From contig JAFLUQ010000002.1 in the NCBI GenBank assembly GCA_022508735.1, forward strand, positions 1 through 44,590: a stretch of 44,590 bases of DNA, read 5' to 3'. Source of the DNA: Oscillospiraceae bacterium. Its GTDB lineage: Bacteria; Bacillota; Clostridia; UMGS1883. Made by a program: the position numbers and the translations under genes. This document shows, in pieces, positions 23,288 to 32,114 of this stretch. The notes under the pieces were generated by a model, which saw only the letters and a list, made by a program, of their open reading frames with translations, ran no database searches and was not told the origin of the DNA. Position 1 is the first letter of the stretch, and each line of letters begins with the position of its first letter.

Positions 23288-23731
23288 ATGACCGACAAGC
23301 AGCGTAAGTTTGCAGACGAGTATATTGTGGATTGCAATGCCACAAGGGCATATAGGGCGGCTTATCCGAATGTGCGAAACGACAACACGGCGGCTGTAAA
23401 TGGCAACAGATTGCTAAGAAATGCTAACGTAGCGGTCTACATCGAGGAAAGACTTGCCGAGATCAGCAGCCGAAAGACGGCCGAGGCAAAGGAAGTTATG
23501 GAGTATCTTACCTCGGTAATGCGCGGAGAAAGCTCTGCCGCTGTGGTAGTTGTTGAGGGGTGCGGTGACGGATGCTCAGAGGCCAAAATCATTGCGAAGC
23601 CCCCGGACGAAAGGGAACGCCTCAAGGCTGCGGAGCTTCTGGGCAAGCGCTTTGGCCTATTCACAAACAACGTAAATCTGGAGGGGGCTATCCCCGTTAT
23701 AATCTCCGGCGGTGAGGATCTTGAGGACTGA
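23288..23731 (+). CDS. terS: Terminase small subunit
   Basis: 147 residues from ATG 23288 (AAAGGAGG, seven-base spacer). The start MTDKQRKFADEYIVDCNATR and AAYPNVRNDNTAAVNGNRLL are typical of the terminase_2 family; the middle has an HTH-like DNA-binding fold and a helical oligomerisation part. It recognises phage DNA and loads the large subunit. Overlaps the large subunit by 20 bases. Confidence 0.9.
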   Translation: MTDKQRKFADEYIVDCNATRAYRAAYPNVRNDNTAAVNGNRLLRNANVAVYIEERLAEISSRKTAEAKEVMEYLTSVMRGESSAAVVVVEGCGDGCSEAKIIAKPPDERERLKAAELLGKRFGLFTNNVNLEGAIPVIISGGEDLED

Positions 23732-24977
23732 GAGCCGTCGCTTACACCTCCCCGATATTGTGGGCAAGGGCTACGGCACATTTTGGAATTTTAAGGGGCG
23801 TTACCGTGCTGTCAAAGGCAGCCGTGCCTCCAAGAAATCCAAAACAATGGCCCTGAACTCCATTGTGCGGACAATGGAGCACCCACAGGCAAATATGCTT
23901 TGCGTGCGTAAAACCTTCCGCACACTCAAAGACAGCTGCTTTACAGAGCTTAAATGGGCGATACATCGCCTTGGCGTCGAGGAATGGTGGGAGACCAAGG
24001 AAAGCCCGCTTGAAATGACCTATAAGCCCACAGGGCAAAAAATCCTTTTCAGGGGCCTTGACGATCCGCTGAAAGTCACGTCTATAACCGTTGAGGTTGG
24101 CGTGCTGTGCTGGCTTTGGATCGAGGAGGCCTACGAAATAAGCTCCGAGGCCGACTTTGATACCCTTGACGAGAGTATCAGAGGCGAAATGCCGCCGGGG
24201 CTTTTTAAGCAGATAACGCTGACCTTTAACCCGTGGAACGAGCATCACTGGATAAAGCACCGCTTTTTTGATGCCGCGCCGGATCCCGACATACTGGCGC
24301 TCACCACAAATTACATGTGTAACGAGTGGCTGGACGGAGCAGATAAAAAGGTTTTTGAAACGATGAAAATGAACAACCCGCGCCGCTATCGTGTGGCGGG
24401 GTTGGGCGAATGGGGCATTGTTGACGGACTTGTGTATGAAAACTTTGAGGAGCGGCTATTCAGTGTTGACGAGGTACGGAAAACTCCAGGCATAAAGTCT
24501 GCTTTTGGGCTCGATTTTGGATATACCAACGATCCAACAGCTTTTTGGTGCGGCTTAATTGATACGGCCAATAAAACTCTTTGGGTATTTGACGAAATAT
24601 ATAAGCGTGGAATGAGCAACGAGGATATAGCCAGAGAGGTTATAAACGCCGGCTATAGCAAGGAGCGCATCCGTGCCGATAGTGCGGAGCCCAAAAGCAT
24701 TGATCGTTTATACGCACTCGGCTTGTCGCATATACGCAAGGCCCGGAAGGGCAAGGATAGCGTAAACAACGGCATTGACTACATACAAGACTATAAAATA
24801 TTTGTCCATCCCAAGTGTGTAAATTTCCTCACTGAAATTAGCAACTACACATGGGATACAGATCCCAAGACTGGCAAAAAAATCAACCGTCCCATAGATG
24901 ATTTCAATCACCTTATGGACGCCATGCGCTATGCGCTGGAGGATTTTGTTACTGGCCCACAGTTCAGTTTTGAGTAA
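23712..24977 (+). CDS. terL: Terminase large subunit (PBSX family)
   Basis: 421 residues from GTG 23712. Atypical Walker A KGSRASKKS (35-43), Walker B around LCWLWIEEAYE (130-140), coupling motif LTFNPWNEHHW, and the RNase H-like nuclease beginning SAFGLDFGYTNDP (about 262-275) with later DSAEPKSIDR and DDFNHLMDAMRYA. The enzyme cuts and pumps DNA into the procapsid. Length is normal for the family. The ribosome binding site is weak, so translation is probably coupled to the small subunit. Confidence 0.93.
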   Translation: MRILRTESRRLHLPDIVGKGYGTFWNFKGRYRAVKGSRASKKSKTMALNSIVRTMEHPQANMLCVRKTFRTLKDSCFTELKWAIHRLGVEEWWETKESPLEMTYKPTGQKILFRGLDDPLKVTSITVEVGVLCWLWIEEAYEISSEADFDTLDESIRGEMPPGLFKQITLTFNPWNEHHWIKHRFFDAAPDPDILALTTNYMCNEWLDGADKKVFETMKMNNPRRYRVAGLGEWGIVDGLVYENFEERLFSVDEVRKTPGIKSAFGLDFGYTNDPTAFWCGLIDTANKTLWVFDEIYKRGMSNEDIAREVINAGYSKERIRADSAEPKSIDRLYALGLSHIRKARKGKDSVNNGIDYIQDYKIFVHPKCVNFLTEISNYTWDTDPKTGKKINRPIDDFNHLMDAMRYALEDFVTGPQFSFE

Positions 24978-24991
24978 CAGGGGTGAAATAA

Positions 24992-26452
24992 ATGTCTTTT
25001 GAAAGCGATCTGCTTAAGCTCCGGCTAAAAATTAACGCTCCAATGGATGAGAAAAAATTCTTTGCGCTGGAGATCAGGGAGTGGGAAAACAGCAAGGCAA
25101 GAATGGAAATGCTCGACGGGGAGCGGTACTACAGCGGCGATCACGATATATTAAAGCGTATCCGCACAGCTATAGGCAATGACGGCAAGCCCGAGGAGGT
25201 CAAGCATCTTCCGAATACCCGCCTTGTGGATAACCTTTACGCCAAGCACGTGGATCAGAAGAAAAACTATCTTCTGGGAAAGCCCGTTACCTTCGAGAGC
25301 AAAAATAAGGAATATGCGGCCAAGGTCAGCAAGATCTTAGGCCGTAAATTTATGCGCACGCTTAAGAACGCCGGGCTTGCCGCACTTAACACCGGTATAG
25401 CCTGGCTTTATCCCTACTATGACGATAACGAGCTTAAGTGGCGGCTTTTTTCCGGCAGTGAGATACTGCCCTTCTGGCGGGACGAAGCTCACACGGAGAT
25501 TGACTGCGCCGTGAGGCTTTACGACGTGGAGGAATATGTCGGAACAGAAAAGAAGGTCGTCCGCAAGGCGGAGATATTCACGTCCGACGGCATATATACA
25601 TACACATACGAAAACGGCACCCTTATTCCCGATGAGGGCAGTTCGTATCATCCTTACATTGAAACCGTCAATACGGAGGGAAGCGCAGAGGGCTATAACT
25701 GGGAGAAAATCCCGCTTATCCCCATAAAATACAACGCCAAGGAAATACCCCTCATACGTCGGGCGCGGTCGCTTCAGGATGCTATAAACCTCCTGCGCAG
25801 CGATTTTGCGAATAATATGCAGGAGAATAAGTACAATACCATCCTCGTTGTCAAAAATTATGACGGTACTGACCCGGGCGAGTTCCGCCATAATCTGCTG
25901 ACCTATGGCATGGTAAAGATCAGGACAACAGACGGCGTAGATGGTGGGGTTGATACTTTGGCAATCGAGGTCAACGCCGAAAACTACAAGACGGTGCTGG
26001 ATATGCTGAAAACGGCGCTTATAGAGAATATGCGCTCTTTCGACGGCAAGGACGAAAGACTCAACGGCTCGCCGAACCAGATGAATATTCAGTCAATGTA
26101 TTCCGATATTGATCTGGACGCTAACGACACCGAGACAGAGCTTCAGGCCGCATTTGAGGAGATACTGTGGTTCGTAAATCAGTATTTAGCAAACAGCGGG
26201 CAGGGGGATTATGACGGCGAAGAGATAAACGTGATTTTTAACCGCGACGTGCTGATCAACGAGGGAGAAGCAATCGACAACTGCCAGAAGAGTGCGGGTC
26301 TCATCTCAGACGAAACTATTGTTTCCCAGCATCCGTGGGTAAACGACCCGGCCGGTGAGCTTGAACGGCTGAAAAAGCAGAAGGAAGAGGAGCAGCAGTA
26401 TAATCCGTTCCCATCTCAGTCGGTGAAGGACGGCGAGGACAATGAAGAGTAG
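24992..26452 (+). CDS. SPP1-type portal protein
   Basis: 486 residues, the dodecameric channel through which DNA enters and leaves the head. Recognisable by SPP1 gp6-like features: KARMEMLDGERYYSGDHDIL, HLPNTRLVDNLYAKHVDQKKNYLLGKPV, FRHNLLTYGMVKI, and LNGSPNQMNIQSMYSDIDLDANDTE. AGGGGTG lies before the ATG. The acidic tail is rich in Glu/Gln. It follows the terminase and precedes the MuF protein, the standard order. Confidence 0.92.
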   Translation: MSFESDLLKLRLKINAPMDEKKFFALEIREWENSKARMEMLDGERYYSGDHDILKRIRTAIGNDGKPEEVKHLPNTRLVDNLYAKHVDQKKNYLLGKPVTFESKNKEYAAKVSKILGRKFMRTLKNAGLAALNTGIAWLYPYYDDNELKWRLFSGSEILPFWRDEAHTEIDCAVRLYDVEEYVGTEKKVVRKAEIFTSDGIYTYTYENGTLIPDEGSSYHPYIETVNTEGSAEGYNWEKIPLIPIKYNAKEIPLIRRARSLQDAINLLRSDFANNMQENKYNTILVVKNYDGTDPGEFRHNLLTYGMVKIRTTDGVDGGVDTLAIEVNAENYKTVLDMLKTALIENMRSFDGKDERLNGSPNQMNIQSMYSDIDLDANDTETELQAAFEEILWFVNQYLANSGQGDYDGEEINVIFNRDVLINEGEAIDNCQKSAGLISDETIVSQHPWVNDPAGELERLKKQKEEEQQYNPFPSQSVKDGEDNEE

Positions 26453-28025
26453 CGAATACTGGGTGCGGCGTTTTGCCCTTCTTGAGGAAGCGCAGAACCG
26501 GCTGGCCCGGACAGCGGCAGAGGAGCTTGACGGCCTTTACCGTCAGGCGGAAAGAGAGCTTGAGGAGAAAATCGCTGTATGGTATCAGCGGTTTGCGAAG
26601 AATAACGATATCACTATGGCTGAGGCCCGAAAGCGGCTCTTAGGGCGTGAATTGACAGAATTCAAGTGGGATGTTAAAGAGTACATAAAGCACGGCGAGG
26701 AGAACGCTCTGAGTGGCGAGTGGATGAAGGAACTCGAGAACGCTTCGGCTCGGTTCCACGTTTCGCGGTTGGAAGCACTGAAGCTTCGAACACGCCAAAG
26801 TGTGGAAGCTCTGTTCGGCAGGCAGGAAAGTGCCATAAGCTCCGCCATGGCCGAAATATACCGCAGCGACTATTACCATACCGCCTATGAATTGCAGCGA
26901 GGTCTCAACCTCGGCTTTGACGTTGCAAAACCAGATGAGCCGTATATCGCAAAGGTACTTTCTAAGCCATGGGCGGCCGATGGGTCAAACTTCTCCGAGC
27001 GGATATGGAAAAGCAGGGATAAGCTCGTCTCTGAGCTTCACAGCGAGCTGACGAGAAATATAATGCTTGGTGCCGATCCGCAGAAGGCCATAGATGCCAT
27101 TTCCAAGAAGCTGAATACCTCGCGGTATAACGCAGGGCGGCTGGTCATGACCGAAGAGGCATATTTCAGTTCCGTCGCTCAAAAGGACTGCTTCAGCGAG
27201 CTGGGTGTGGAGAAATATGAGATTGTTGCCACGCTTGATAGTCACACATCGGATATCTGTCGGGGACTTGACGGCAAGGTCTACGATATGAAGGACTACG
27301 AGGCTGGAGTTACGGCCCCGCCCTTTCACGTGTTCTGCCGATCCACCACGGTACCGCATTTCGATGACGATTTCGGTCAGGTAGGCGAGAGAGCCGCCCG
27401 GGATGCCGACGGAAAAACCTACTATGTGCCGGACAATATGACCTTTGGCCAGTGGATGGAGAAGCAGGACGAGCTTTACGGCAAAGGAAGTGTTGACAAG
27501 ACCCGGAAAATGAGATATAATGAGAGTGCGAACCTGAAACAGTTTGACCGATATAGGGAGCTGCTTGGCGGTGATGCCCCGGGAACTCTAAAGGCCTTTC
27601 AGGAGCTCAAGTATGGCGATGAGGCGTATTACAGCTATATGAAGCTGGACTATCAGCGACAAAACAAGCTAATCAATCATCCCGAGTTTGCGCTTCCCAA
27701 CGCGGACAAGGCGACTGCTGATGACAGAAAATTTACGGAATATTTATTCAACCCTGACAACCCTCGAGGCATGGCAAAGGGGCACGCTTTTACAGATCGT
27801 CTTGGGTATAGCAAAGATAATTACGAAGAACTCAGAAATGAGTTGTTGAAAAGAGCTGAGAAATATCCGACTGTATTAAAGGGCAACAATGGTTACGGTG
27901 ATCGTTATGAGCAGAAGATAGTTCTGTACGGAAAAAAAGGTACTCCGGCGAATGTGGTAGTTGCTTGGCTTGTCGACGAAGACGGTACAAAAATGACGTC
28001 GGTATATATAAAAGAGGTGGATTGA
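26442..28025 (+). CDS. MuF-type minor head protein with C-terminal polymorphic-toxin-like domain
   Basis: 527 residues. Residues 1-220 are helical, 223-306 the phage head morphogenesis (Mu gpF/SPP1 gp7) domain: NTSRYNAGRLVMTEEAYFSS, DSHTSDICRGLDGKVYDM, PPFHVFCRSTTVPHFDDDF. After a linker, residues about 418-527 form a separate domain (KGHAFTDRLGYSKDNYEELR, KGNNGYGDRYEQKIVLYGKK, GTPANVVVAWL) that I recognise as DUF6883-like, a domain found at the ends of polymorphic toxins. SPP1 gp7 alone is about 310 residues. MuF-toxin fusions of temperate phages are a described class; the toxin may be injected or released with virions. A small immunity-like gene follows by one base. Confidence 0.85.
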   Translation: MKSSEYWVRRFALLEEAQNRLARTAAEELDGLYRQAERELEEKIAVWYQRFAKNNDITMAEARKRLLGRELTEFKWDVKEYIKHGEENALSGEWMKELENASARFHVSRLEALKLRTRQSVEALFGRQESAISSAMAEIYRSDYYHTAYELQRGLNLGFDVAKPDEPYIAKVLSKPWAADGSNFSERIWKSRDKLVSELHSELTRNIMLGADPQKAIDAISKKLNTSRYNAGRLVMTEEAYFSSVAQKDCFSELGVEKYEIVATLDSHTSDICRGLDGKVYDMKDYEAGVTAPPFHVFCRSTTVPHFDDDFGQVGERAARDADGKTYYVPDNMTFGQWMEKQDELYGKGSVDKTRKMRYNESANLKQFDRYRELLGGDAPGTLKAFQELKYGDEAYYSYMKLDYQRQNKLINHPEFALPNADKATADDRKFTEYLFNPDNPRGMAKGHAFTDRLGYSKDNYEELRNELLKRAEKYPTVLKGNNGYGDRYEQKIVLYGKKGTPANVVVAWLVDEDGTKMTSVYIKEVD

Positions 28026-28026
28026 T

Positions 28027-28194
28027 ATGACCATAAAGCAATATGACGCGGTGCTGCTCAAAGATGGACGGAGTGGCTGTGTTGTTGAAGCCTTTGACAA
28101 CAAGCAGTTTATAGTTGATGTGGGAAGTTCACCTGAAGATTGGGAGACCATTGATGCATCTATAGACGATATCGAAAAGGTTCTTGAGAAATAA
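28027..28194 (+). CDS. DUF4926-like small protein, probable immunity partner of the MuF toxin
   Basis: 55 residues. It starts MTIKQYDAVLLKDGRSGCVV and ends in an acidic stretch (EDWETIDASIDDIEKVL). The fold pattern and sequence fit DUF4926-type proteins, small SH3-like proteins often found next to polymorphic toxins as immunity. It starts one base after the toxin stop. Its acidic character suits binding a basic nuclease-like toxin. The pairing is inference from adjacency. Confidence 0.65.
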   Translation: MTIKQYDAVLLKDGRSGCVVEAFDNKQFIVDVGSSPEDWETIDASIDDIEKVLEK

Positions 28195-28208
28195 CTAAAT
28201 ATTGACTA

Positions 28209-28233
28209 AGCACCCCGACCGGGTGTTTTTTTC
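28209..28233 (+). terminator. Intrinsic terminator after the immunity-like gene
   Basis: GCACCC/GGGTG with a short CCGAC-type loop, followed by seven Ts. It would lower read-through from the head genes into the next small ORF, or insulate the toxin/immunity cassette. Confidence 0.6.
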
Positions 28234-28255
28234 ATGCCTGAAAAGAGGTGAGATT

Positions 28256-28405
28256 ATGTTTATTGCGATTTGTGTTTTGCTGAATATTCTATCTGCTAAC
28301 GGAATAGCAATTCCGGCGGTAGCATTTTGGTGGTCCGGATTGGGCGCACTTGTCGAAACGATAGTAAAGATTGGGGATTTTTTGGACAAACATAGCTCTA
28401 AGTAG
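28256..28405 (+). CDS. Small hydrophobic peptide
   Basis: 49 residues from ATG 28256 behind AGAGGTGA. One or two hydrophobic segments (MFIAICVLLNILSANGIAIP, AVAFWWSGLGALVETIV), then a charged tail GDFLDKHSSK. It sits between the toxin/immunity pair and the scaffold gene. Function unknown. Confidence 0.5.
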   Translation: MFIAICVLLNILSANGIAIPAVAFWWSGLGALVETIVKIGDFLDKHSSK

Positions 28406-28409
28406 CTTG

Positions 28410-28631
28410 CAAAGGGGTTGTATCAGGTGATTCAGGACAACCCCGAGATATTTTGAAAATCGCAAACGTTTGGGATTTTGCCATATTGGCTTAAGCGCTT
28501 TTGGCGCTTTTTTTATTTCAAAAATTACCCCGTGGGCGCGGGGAATACAAATTCGCCCTTTGCCGAAACAGGAACAGACCTGAATAAAAAAGGCGGCAAA
28601 GGCGGCCACAATGGCCGGGAAGGAGAAACTC
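28410..28631 (+). promoter_or_regulatory. Structured intergenic region before the scaffold gene
   Basis: No convincing gene. GGGGTTGT (28414-28421) pairs with ACAACCCC (28437-28444). A terminator-like hairpin AAGCGC (28493-28498)/GCGCTT (28504-28509) is followed by seven Ts. A third hairpin CCCCG...CGGGG lies near 28528-28545. The scaffold ribosome binding site follows at about 28619-28625. Three hairpins, one a terminator, inside the structural operon may set the ratio of capsid to portal transcripts. Confidence 0.45.
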
Positions 28632-29240
28632 ATGTTGGAATGGCTCAAGGGGATTCTGGGCGACGGTTACACCGACGAGGTTGACAAGAAGATCTCAGCC
28701 GAAATCGGAAAGAATTTCGTTTCAAAGACGGATTTCAATACCGTAAATTCGGCCAAGAAGCAGCTTGAGGACGCGCTCAAGGAGCGTGACGGTCAGCTGG
28801 AGGAATTAAAAAAGTCCTCCGGCGACAACGAAGCCCTCAGAAAACAGATCGAGCAGCTTCAAGCGAACAATACTGAGCAGACCAAGCGGCACAAGGCTGA
28901 AATTGAAAGGCTTAGAATTGATGCGGCTGTGGAGGCGGCGCTTATGAGCGCGGGAGCAAAGAACACCAAGGCGGCCAAGGCCTTGCTCAATCTCGAGGGA
29001 GCAAAGCTCGGTGCTGACGGCAGCGTGGAAGGGCTGCAGGCCCAGCTCAAGACTCTACGCGAAGGCGAAGACACGAGCTTCATGTTCGCGGCAGCGGACG
29101 AAAAAAGACACAATTTCAAAGGCTTTAATCCCGCTGAAGGCAAGGATAAGAATCCCAAGGCCGGGACCGAAACCTCCAATATGACTTACAGCGAAATATG
29201 TGAGTTTTTGGAGCAGAACCCCAATGCAAAACTTGAATAA
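28632..29240 (+). CDS. Phage scaffolding protein (GP20-like)
   Basis: 202 residues from ATG 28632 (AAGGAG upstream). MLEWLKGILGDGYTDEVDKK then a long coiled coil (about 35-100, Lys/Glu/Gln-rich), then DAAVEAALMSAGAKNTKAAK, characteristic of the minor structural GP20 scaffold family. It guides capsid assembly and leaves or is cleaved before packaging. It directly precedes the major capsid gene. Confidence 0.88.
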   Translation: MLEWLKGILGDGYTDEVDKKISAEIGKNFVSKTDFNTVNSAKKQLEDALKERDGQLEELKKSSGDNEALRKQIEQLQANNTEQTKRHKAEIERLRIDAAVEAALMSAGAKNTKAAKALLNLEGAKLGADGSVEGLQAQLKTLREGEDTSFMFAAADEKRHNFKGFNPAEGKDKNPKAGTETSNMTYSEICEFLEQNPNAKLE

Positions 29241-29260
29241 TAACAGAAAGGATGATTTTA

Positions 29261-30367
29261 ATGCCTAACGCAAAATTCGATTCCAAAAGCTTCAATCCTG
29301 AGGCTTTTAAGTACGCCGTAGAGCGCGTACCCAACCTTAAGATGAACGAGATCAAGAAGTCGGCAGCGCTGGCTGGTAATCCGGATATACGCGCGGCGTT
29401 TTCGAGCCAGGGCGGAACTGCGTATGCGAGAATCGCAATGCGCGGCCTCATTGACGGTGATGCTGTAAACTATGACGGTGAGACCGACATCACAGCAACC
29501 TCCACCAAGACATTTGAGCAGGGGGTCGTGGTCGTAGGCCGCGCCAAAGCTTGGGTCGAAAAGGATTTTTCTTATGACATCACCGGCGGCGTGGACTTCA
29601 TGGATAACGTGAGTCGTCAGGTGGCTGAATACAAGGACGGCCTTGATCAGGACACCATTCTCGCCATTCTCCAGGGCATTTTTGCAATGACTGGCACAAA
29701 AAATCTGGAGTTTGTCAACAAACATACAACCGATGTCAGTGCCGAGCCGGACGGAGTGATTGGACCCACTACACTCAACACCGCTATGAATGCGGCCTGT
29801 GGAGCCAAAAAGGGCCAGTTCTCCCTCGTGTTCATGCATTCTGATGTGGCAACGAACCTCGAAAACCTTCGCCTTATCGAGCATCTGAAGTATACCGATA
29901 AGGACGGTATAACTCGCGACCTTGCTCTCGGCACATGGAACGGCCGCACAGTTGTCATTGATGATGATATGCCCGTCGAGAATGTTGATGCCGCAGAAGA
30001 GAGCGGTACTCCTGGAGAGCCCGGTTATGTTCCCGCCCATGGCGCATATACGAAGTATACAACATATGCGCTCGGCCGTGGCTCCATTTCCTACGAGGAT
30101 ATCGGTGCGAAAGTACCCTACTCTATGGCGAGAGACGAAAAGACAAACGGCGGTGAGGATACGCTGTATATGCGTCAGCGTAAGGTGTTCGCTCCCTATG
30201 GTATCTCCTATGAGAAGAAGAGTCAGGCGACCCTTTCGCCCACCGACGCTGAGCTGAAAAACGGTGCAAACTGGACGCTGGTACATTCCGGTGAAAGTAC
30301 GGAAAACAAGCGTAGCTTTATCGAGCATAAGGCCATCCCGATTGCAAGAATTATATCCAGAGGCTAA
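29261..30367 (+). CDS. Major capsid protein
   Basis: 368 residues from ATG 29261 (GAAAGGATG upstream). Position after the scaffold and the features NPDIRAAFSSQGGTAYARI, RAKAWVEKDFSYDITGGVDFM, FVNKHTTDVS and the C-terminal NGANWTLVHSGESTENKRSF identify a clostridial-prophage-type capsid subunit (HK97-like fold expected from family). An internal Gly/Pro-rich loop (EESGTPGEPGYVPAHG) near residue 245-260 is probably surface exposed. Confidence 0.88.
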   Translation: MPNAKFDSKSFNPEAFKYAVERVPNLKMNEIKKSAALAGNPDIRAAFSSQGGTAYARIAMRGLIDGDAVNYDGETDITATSTKTFEQGVVVVGRAKAWVEKDFSYDITGGVDFMDNVSRQVAEYKDGLDQDTILAILQGIFAMTGTKNLEFVNKHTTDVSAEPDGVIGPTTLNTAMNAACGAKKGQFSLVFMHSDVATNLENLRLIEHLKYTDKDGITRDLALGTWNGRTVVIDDDMPVENVDAAEESGTPGEPGYVPAHGAYTKYTTYALGRGSISYEDIGAKVPYSMARDEKTNGGEDTLYMRQRKVFAPYGISYEKKSQATLSPTDAELKNGANWTLVHSGESTENKRSFIEHKAIPIARIISRG

Positions 30368-30372
30368 TCAGT

Positions 30373-30780
30373 GTGAAGGGGAAAGTATTTAATACAAAAG
30401 CGGTAAAAGACCGGCTGACGGCTCTCGGATATACGCTCAAAGATGCGGATGATGCTATTGTCAGTTTTTCTACCGAAAAGGTGAGAAATCTGATCATGAG
30501 CGACTGCAATGTGCCGGATGTGCCCGAGGGGCTGTTCTACATTGCTGTGGACATGGCAGCAGGCGAGTTCCTGCGCGCGAAGAAAACCTTTGCCCCTGAC
30601 GATCTCGAAGGCTTCGACCTGGGACTTGCCGTCAGTCAGATCCAGGAAGGTGACACTAACATCTCATTCGGAGGCAGTGACGCTGCTCAGAGCGACGAGC
30701 AGCGCCTCAACGCCCTTATAGATCACCTCATAAACGACGGCAGAGGGCAGTTTGCAGCGTTCAGGAGGATACGGTGGTGA
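30373..30780 (+). CDS. Head-tail connector protein (gp6-like)
   Basis: 135 residues from GTG 30373. DRLTALGYTLKDADDAIVSF and VRNLIMSDCNVPDVPEGLFYI fit the small helical connectors that bind the portal. It lies between the capsid and the next closure protein. The ribosome binding site is poor, so translation may be coupled to the capsid gene five bases before. Last seven bases overlap the next gene. Confidence 0.65.
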   Translation: MKGKVFNTKAVKDRLTALGYTLKDADDAIVSFSTEKVRNLIMSDCNVPDVPEGLFYIAVDMAAGEFLRAKKTFAPDDLEGFDLGLAVSQIQEGDTNISFGGSDAAQSDEQRLNALIDHLINDGRGQFAAFRRIRW

Positions 30781-31157
30781 AAGCATTAGATAAGGCAAGG
30801 CTGAAGGCCCGTGAGGCCATAGAGAGCCTCTATGAAGGGCTTTGTACCGTTCAAGAGTACATGGAAGTGACCGGCCCTCAATCTAAGCTTACTCGTCACG
30901 AGGAGGCGACAGTGCTGGAAGATCAGCCCTGTCGCCTGTCCTTTGAAGGATCGCCTGAGGCGGCGCAGACCGAGACAACGACGAATATATCTCAAAGCAT
31001 AAAGCTTTTTATTGCGCCGGAGGTCAGAATAAAGAGCGGCTCAAAAATCGTAGTGACCCAAAACGGAGTGACCACGGCATATGCCGCGAGCGGAGCTCCG
31101 GCGGTCTACGTGACGCATCAGGAGATCATGCTGGAGCTTTTTCGGGGGTGGGCATAA
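30774..31157 (+). CDS. Head-closure/minor capsid protein
   Basis: 127 residues from GTG 30774, GGAGG five bases upstream. Beta-rich with patterns LTRHEEATVLEDQPCRLSFE, SQSIKLFIAPEVRIKSGSKI, VVTQNG, as in small stopper/closure proteins of clostridial phages. Placed between connector and HK97 gp10-like protein, which supports the role. Confidence 0.65.
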   Translation: MVKALDKARLKAREAIESLYEGLCTVQEYMEVTGPQSKLTRHEEATVLEDQPCRLSFEGSPEAAQTETTTNISQSIKLFIAPEVRIKSGSKIVVTQNGVTTAYAASGAPAVYVTHQEIMLELFRGWA

Positions 31158-31681
31158 TGTCAAAACTGGGCGGCTTCTCAATGTCCGGCTATGAGCAGTT
31201 TCAAAAACAGCTTAATAAAATCGGACAGAATGACATCGACGCATTTGTCGAAAGCTGCGCCAAGGAGCTGGCCGCACGTCTGCTGCGCGAGGTTATATAT
31301 CGAACGCCAGTCGGGGAATATTCCGGTGGCGAATATGACTGTAAAGCAAGAAAAGATCCGTTGGGAAAACACAAAAGCTCGAAAAGCCCGGGGAAAAAAG
31401 GCGGCACTCTTCGCCGTGGTTGGACGGCAGGTAAAAACGCAAATGCAGCCGCATATGCAAATAGTCTTACTGTAAATCGTTTTGGTGACACCTGCGTAAT
31501 CGAAATAATAAATCCGGTTGAATATGCCTCGTATGTAGAATATGGGCATAGGACACCCAACCACGCCGGTTGGGTTATCGGTCATTTCATGATGAAAAAA
31601 TCGGAAATTGAAGTCGAAAAGATCGCCCCTCAGGTCCTCGAAAGCAAAATCAAGAAATTTCTGGGGGAGTGTATGAAATGA
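31157..31681 (+). CDS. HK97 gp10-like head-tail joining protein
   Basis: 174 residues. ATG 31157 shares one base with the preceding stop. Features: GYEQFQKQLNKIG, ELAARLLREVIYRTPVGEYS, KKGGTLRRGW, VEYASYVEYGHRTPNHAGWVIGHFMM, the last being the hallmark VEYGHRT motif of gp10-like proteins. It joins tail and head. Confidence 0.88.
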   Translation: MSKLGGFSMSGYEQFQKQLNKIGQNDIDAFVESCAKELAARLLREVIYRTPVGEYSGGEYDCKARKDPLGKHKSSKSPGKKGGTLRRGWTAGKNANAAAYANSLTVNRFGDTCVIEIINPVEYASYVEYGHRTPNHAGWVIGHFMMKKSEIEVEKIAPQVLESKIKKFLGECMK

Positions 31682-32109
31682 TAAATTCTATCATTGAGGG
31701 GATAAGTGCGGCGCTTAATAAAGAGTTCGGCGACGAATACAGGATATACGCCGAGAAGGTGGAGCAGGGCCTTAAAGAGCCTTGCTTTTTTATAACCGTT
31801 CTCAATCCTTCGAGCACTCGCTACCCCGGTGACCGTCACCGTCGAAATAACAGTTTTTGCGTGCAGCTCATTCCGGCGGGAGACAGCGCTCGAATGGAGT
31901 GCAATGCGGCCGCCGAAAGGCTGTATCTCTGCCTTGAGTGGATAAAGGCCGGCGGCGATCTGCTGCGCGGCACCGGCATGAGCTATGAGATAGCAGACGA
32001 TGCATTGAGCTTCTTTGTAAGCTATAACCTGTTCGTGCTAAAGGCTCCCGAGCCTGACGAGGGCGCGCTCATGGAAGAACTCGATCATAATATCAAAATC
32101 AAGGAGTGA
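31678..32109 (+). CDS. Tail terminator-like protein (DUF6838)
   Basis: 143 residues, starting as ATGA overlap. MINSIIEGISAALNKEFGDE, FFITVLNPSSTRYPGDRHRR and FCVQLIP fit DUF6838, a family in the tail-terminator position of Gram-positive myophages. It caps the tail tube and sheath. Four-base overlap with the preceding gene indicates coupling. Confidence 0.75.
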   Translation: MINSIIEGISAALNKEFGDEYRIYAEKVEQGLKEPCFFITVLNPSSTRYPGDRHRRNNSFCVQLIPAGDSARMECNAAAERLYLCLEWIKAGGDLLRGTGMSYEIADDALSFFVSYNLFVLKAPEPDEGALMEELDHNIKIKE

Positions 32110-32114
32110 TAGTT

